Notes under the pieces: generated by a model
Databases searched by the model: none
Told to the model about the DNA's origin: nothing
The model's input: only the letters and a program-made list of their open reading frames with translations
In this document: one piece after another, positions 34,993 through 36,468 of the stretch
How positions within the stretch are numbered: the stretch's first letter is position 1
Layout of the letters: every line of letters begins with the position of its first letter
NCBI GenBank assembly: GCA_003250475.1
Contig: QKGI01000041.1
Coordinates: forward strand, 1-36,468
Source of the DNA: Bacteroidota bacterium
GTDB lineage: Bacteria > Bacteroidota > Bacteroidia > Bacteroidales > VadinHA17
Reading direction: 5' to 3'
Length of the DNA stretch: 36,468 nt
Translations under genes and position numbers: made by a program

Positions 34993-36006
34993 ATGTTTGT
35001 ACACGGTTCGCGTATCCAGAAACAGTTTGAATACCTCGAGAAGGCTGGGATTGATATCTCACCCCTGTTCAGGCAGACAGGAATCTCCAGGGAAACCATC
35101 ATTGAGCATGACACTACCTTTGACTTTGAACAGTACAAGGCAGTACTTGATTTTGCCCTGCGGCAGACCAACAATCCGGAATATGGCCTCGAATTCGGCA
35201 ATCAGCCCCAGTTGGGTGGAACCATAGGTATGATGAGTGCCAGTTGTAAAAATCTGAAGGAGGGACTCATCATGGGCAGCAAATTCCTGAAGATCCAGGG
35301 TGATTTCGCCGAACTGGAGTTCATTGACGATGCCAGGTTTCCGAAACTGGTTTATACGCCGGTTATGGCCTGGATGCTGGAGAGTCCTCAGACAGCAAAA
35401 CTCGAAGTAGATGCAATGTTTGCTTTCATTAATAACATACTTGCGGTAAACTCAAGTGGCACACTCAAACCTCATAAGCTGAAACTGACGTTTGCCAAAC
35501 CACTGCATGCGGAAAAATACCTTGAGGTATTTGGTGTCATGCCCCGTTTTGAATGTGAAGCCAACGAAATGGTCTTTGAGAATTCTGCGCTACTGATCCC
35601 GATGAAAGCATTTAATCCGGAAACATTCGGGATACTGAATCAATACCTGGAAACAAGGCTAATCAATATTACAAATTCGGAAAAAGTAACCGATAAGGTC
35701 AGGAGAATACTATACTCATCATTCAGGTATCAATTTCCCGATATTGAATCAGTTGCAGAAAAACTGAATCTCAGCGCAAGGACTCTTCAGCGCAAGCTGT
35801 CGGAAGAAGAGACGAGTTTTAAGGAGATACTACAGGAGACCCTCTTCGGCATAGCAAAACAATTGCTTCTGCAAAACCATCTGACTGTATCAGAAATAAG
35901 CTATCTCCTGGGCTACTCTGACCTGGGAAATTTCAGCCGGTCATATAAGAAATACTGCGGCATGAGCCCGGTGGAGTTCAGGGCAAAACATTCTGCAGGA
36001 GCCTGA
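34993..36006 (+). CDS. AraC family transcriptional regulator
   Basis: The ATG at 34993 gives 337 residues beginning MFVHGSRIQKQFEYLEKAGID; the frame is open back to 34855, but that part overlaps the divergent oxidoreductase gene and has no family likeness. The N-terminal region (about 10-195) resembles the arabinose-binding/dimerisation type found in OruR-like regulators (DISPLFRQTGISRETI, PEYGLEFGNQPQLGGTIGMM). The C-terminal domain has two HTH motifs, SVAEKLNLSARTLQRKL and VSEISYLLGYSDLGNFSRSYKKYCGMSPVEFR. Such regulators usually activate a neighbouring gene on a small-molecule signal, so the divergent NmrA-like gene is the likely target. The promoter is not clear; AATAATTTG before the start is one base short of consensus. 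Confidence 0.9.
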   Translation: MFVHGSRIQKQFEYLEKAGIDISPLFRQTGISRETIIEHDTTFDFEQYKAVLDFALRQTNNPEYGLEFGNQPQLGGTIGMMSASCKNLKEGLIMGSKFLKIQGDFAELEFIDDARFPKLVYTPVMAWMLESPQTAKLEVDAMFAFINNILAVNSSGTLKPHKLKLTFAKPLHAEKYLEVFGVMPRFECEANEMVFENSALLIPMKAFNPETFGILNQYLETRLINITNSEKVTDKVRRILYSSFRYQFPDIESVAEKLNLSARTLQRKLSEEETSFKEILQETLFGIAKQLLLQNHLTVSEISYLLGYSDLGNFSRSYKKYCGMSPVEFRAKHSAGA

Positions 36007-36038
36007 CATGTTGAATGTTTGTGGAGGCTTCCGGCATT

Positions 36039-36467
36039 TCAACATCTGACACAATAATCCTTCAGCCAGGCGGCACACTCATCTATGCTGCTGAAGAGAC
36101 AGTCCTCAGGTAAAATATCAGGTATCAGCCGGTTTTTCTTCAGCATATACAGGGGTTGGGGCTGGGTCATCGTCAGCACAACCTTGATCCCTATTTTCTG
36201 CATCTCCTTTATTACCTCTTCCAGCGCATAAAGTCCCGACTGGTCAATATAGGGTACTTTCTTCATCCTGAAGATTATGACCTTTGCATCAACGGGGATC
36301 TTATTTACTCGCTCCAGGATTTTAGATGCTACCCCGAAAAATATCGGACCGTCAAATCTCTTGATGTAGACATGCTTGTAGCTTAGGGTGAGTGCTGATT
36401 CGTCTTCCCATGCTATTTCCCTGTCATATTTCTCCACCCTCTGCAGTGAAGTGTTGTTTTCAACCAT
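36039..36467 (-). CDS. STAS domain, probably the C-terminal end of a SulP-type anion transporter (partial)
   Basis: The 142 residues read as a STAS domain: RFDGPIFFGVASKILERV, then VIIFRMKKVPYIDQSGLYALEEVIKEMQ with the DxSG loop, and VVLTMTQPQPLYMLKKNRL. GPIFFGVA and the preceding linker (RVEKYDREIAWED) match the cytoplasmic tail of SulP sulfate/bicarbonate transporters, in which this domain follows 10-14 membrane helices. The ATG at 36465-36467 is at the edge and is more likely an internal methionine than the real start. A stand-alone STAS protein is possible but less likely. The stop is 32 bases beyond the convergent AraC gene stop, and no terminator hairpin is obvious between them. Confidence 0.8.
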   Translation of the reverse strand: MVENNTSLQRVEKYDREIAWEDESALTLSYKHVYIKRFDGPIFFGVASKILERVNKIPVDAKVIIFRMKKVPYIDQSGLYALEEVIKEMQKIGIKVVLTMTQPQPLYMLKKNRLIPDILPEDCLFSSIDECAAWLKDYCVRC

Positions 36468-36468
36468 A

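Overview
The window looks like chromosome of a Gram-negative member of the Bacteroidota, probably class Bacteroidia. The evidence is a complete sprA (type IX secretion translocon), the gcvH-sprA-ruvA neighbourhood, Bacteroidota-type promoters (TAnnTTTG at -7), DUF4837 next to tatA, lipid A genes and a short Bacteroidota-style NusA. I see no tRNA, rRNA, CRISPR array, prophage or insertion sequence.

Positions 1-22,500 are mostly conserved housekeeping genes. On the left, lpxD (cut by the window edge) and an HD phosphohydrolase run leftward. A divergent promoter drives rimP-nusA-infB rightward, and a GC-rich hairpin followed by TTTT lies in the rimP leader. After a hairpin terminator comes the leftward block pdxA-ruvA-sprA-gcvH, in which the 2468-residue SprA takes up 7.4 kb. 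Divergent from pdxA is mqnC (futalosine route to menaquinone), preceded by an unusually complete Shine-Dalgarno sequence. Next, all leftward, are a DUF4837 lipoprotein, a short tatA followed by its own terminator, then rseP, dxr and an M23 peptidase (site-2 protease, isoprenoid synthesis, cell wall). The gap upstream of the M23 gene holds a compound repeat of 8-bp tandem units around two hairpins.

Positions 22,585-36,468 are more accessory. They hold a secreted gamma-glutamyltransferase-family protein with an altered active-site loop, a 435-bp gap, and three small rightward genes: a methyltransferase, an OsmC-like protein and a flavin reductase-like protein whose promoter predicts a nearly leaderless mRNA. 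A compact leftward operon follows: TetR regulator, outer-membrane beta-barrel protein, ABC ATPase, two FtsX/MacB-type permeases and a LolA-like periplasmic protein. Together these could form a complete, TetR-controlled route across the envelope for a lipid or lipoprotein; its promoter carries three TACG-type direct repeats spaced exactly 19 bp apart. The right end has a membrane-anchored alpha/beta hydrolase, a small four-helix membrane protein, an NmrA-like oxidoreductase divergent from an AraC regulator, and the STAS-domain end of a probable SulP anion transporter.

Identities come from reading motifs and from memory of the families; no database search was made. The strongest candidate for an under-described system is the TetR/barrel/ABC/LolA-like operon. 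The most unusual non-coding signals are the compound repeat near 22,540, the rimP leader hairpin and the operator-like repeats ahead of the TetR gene.
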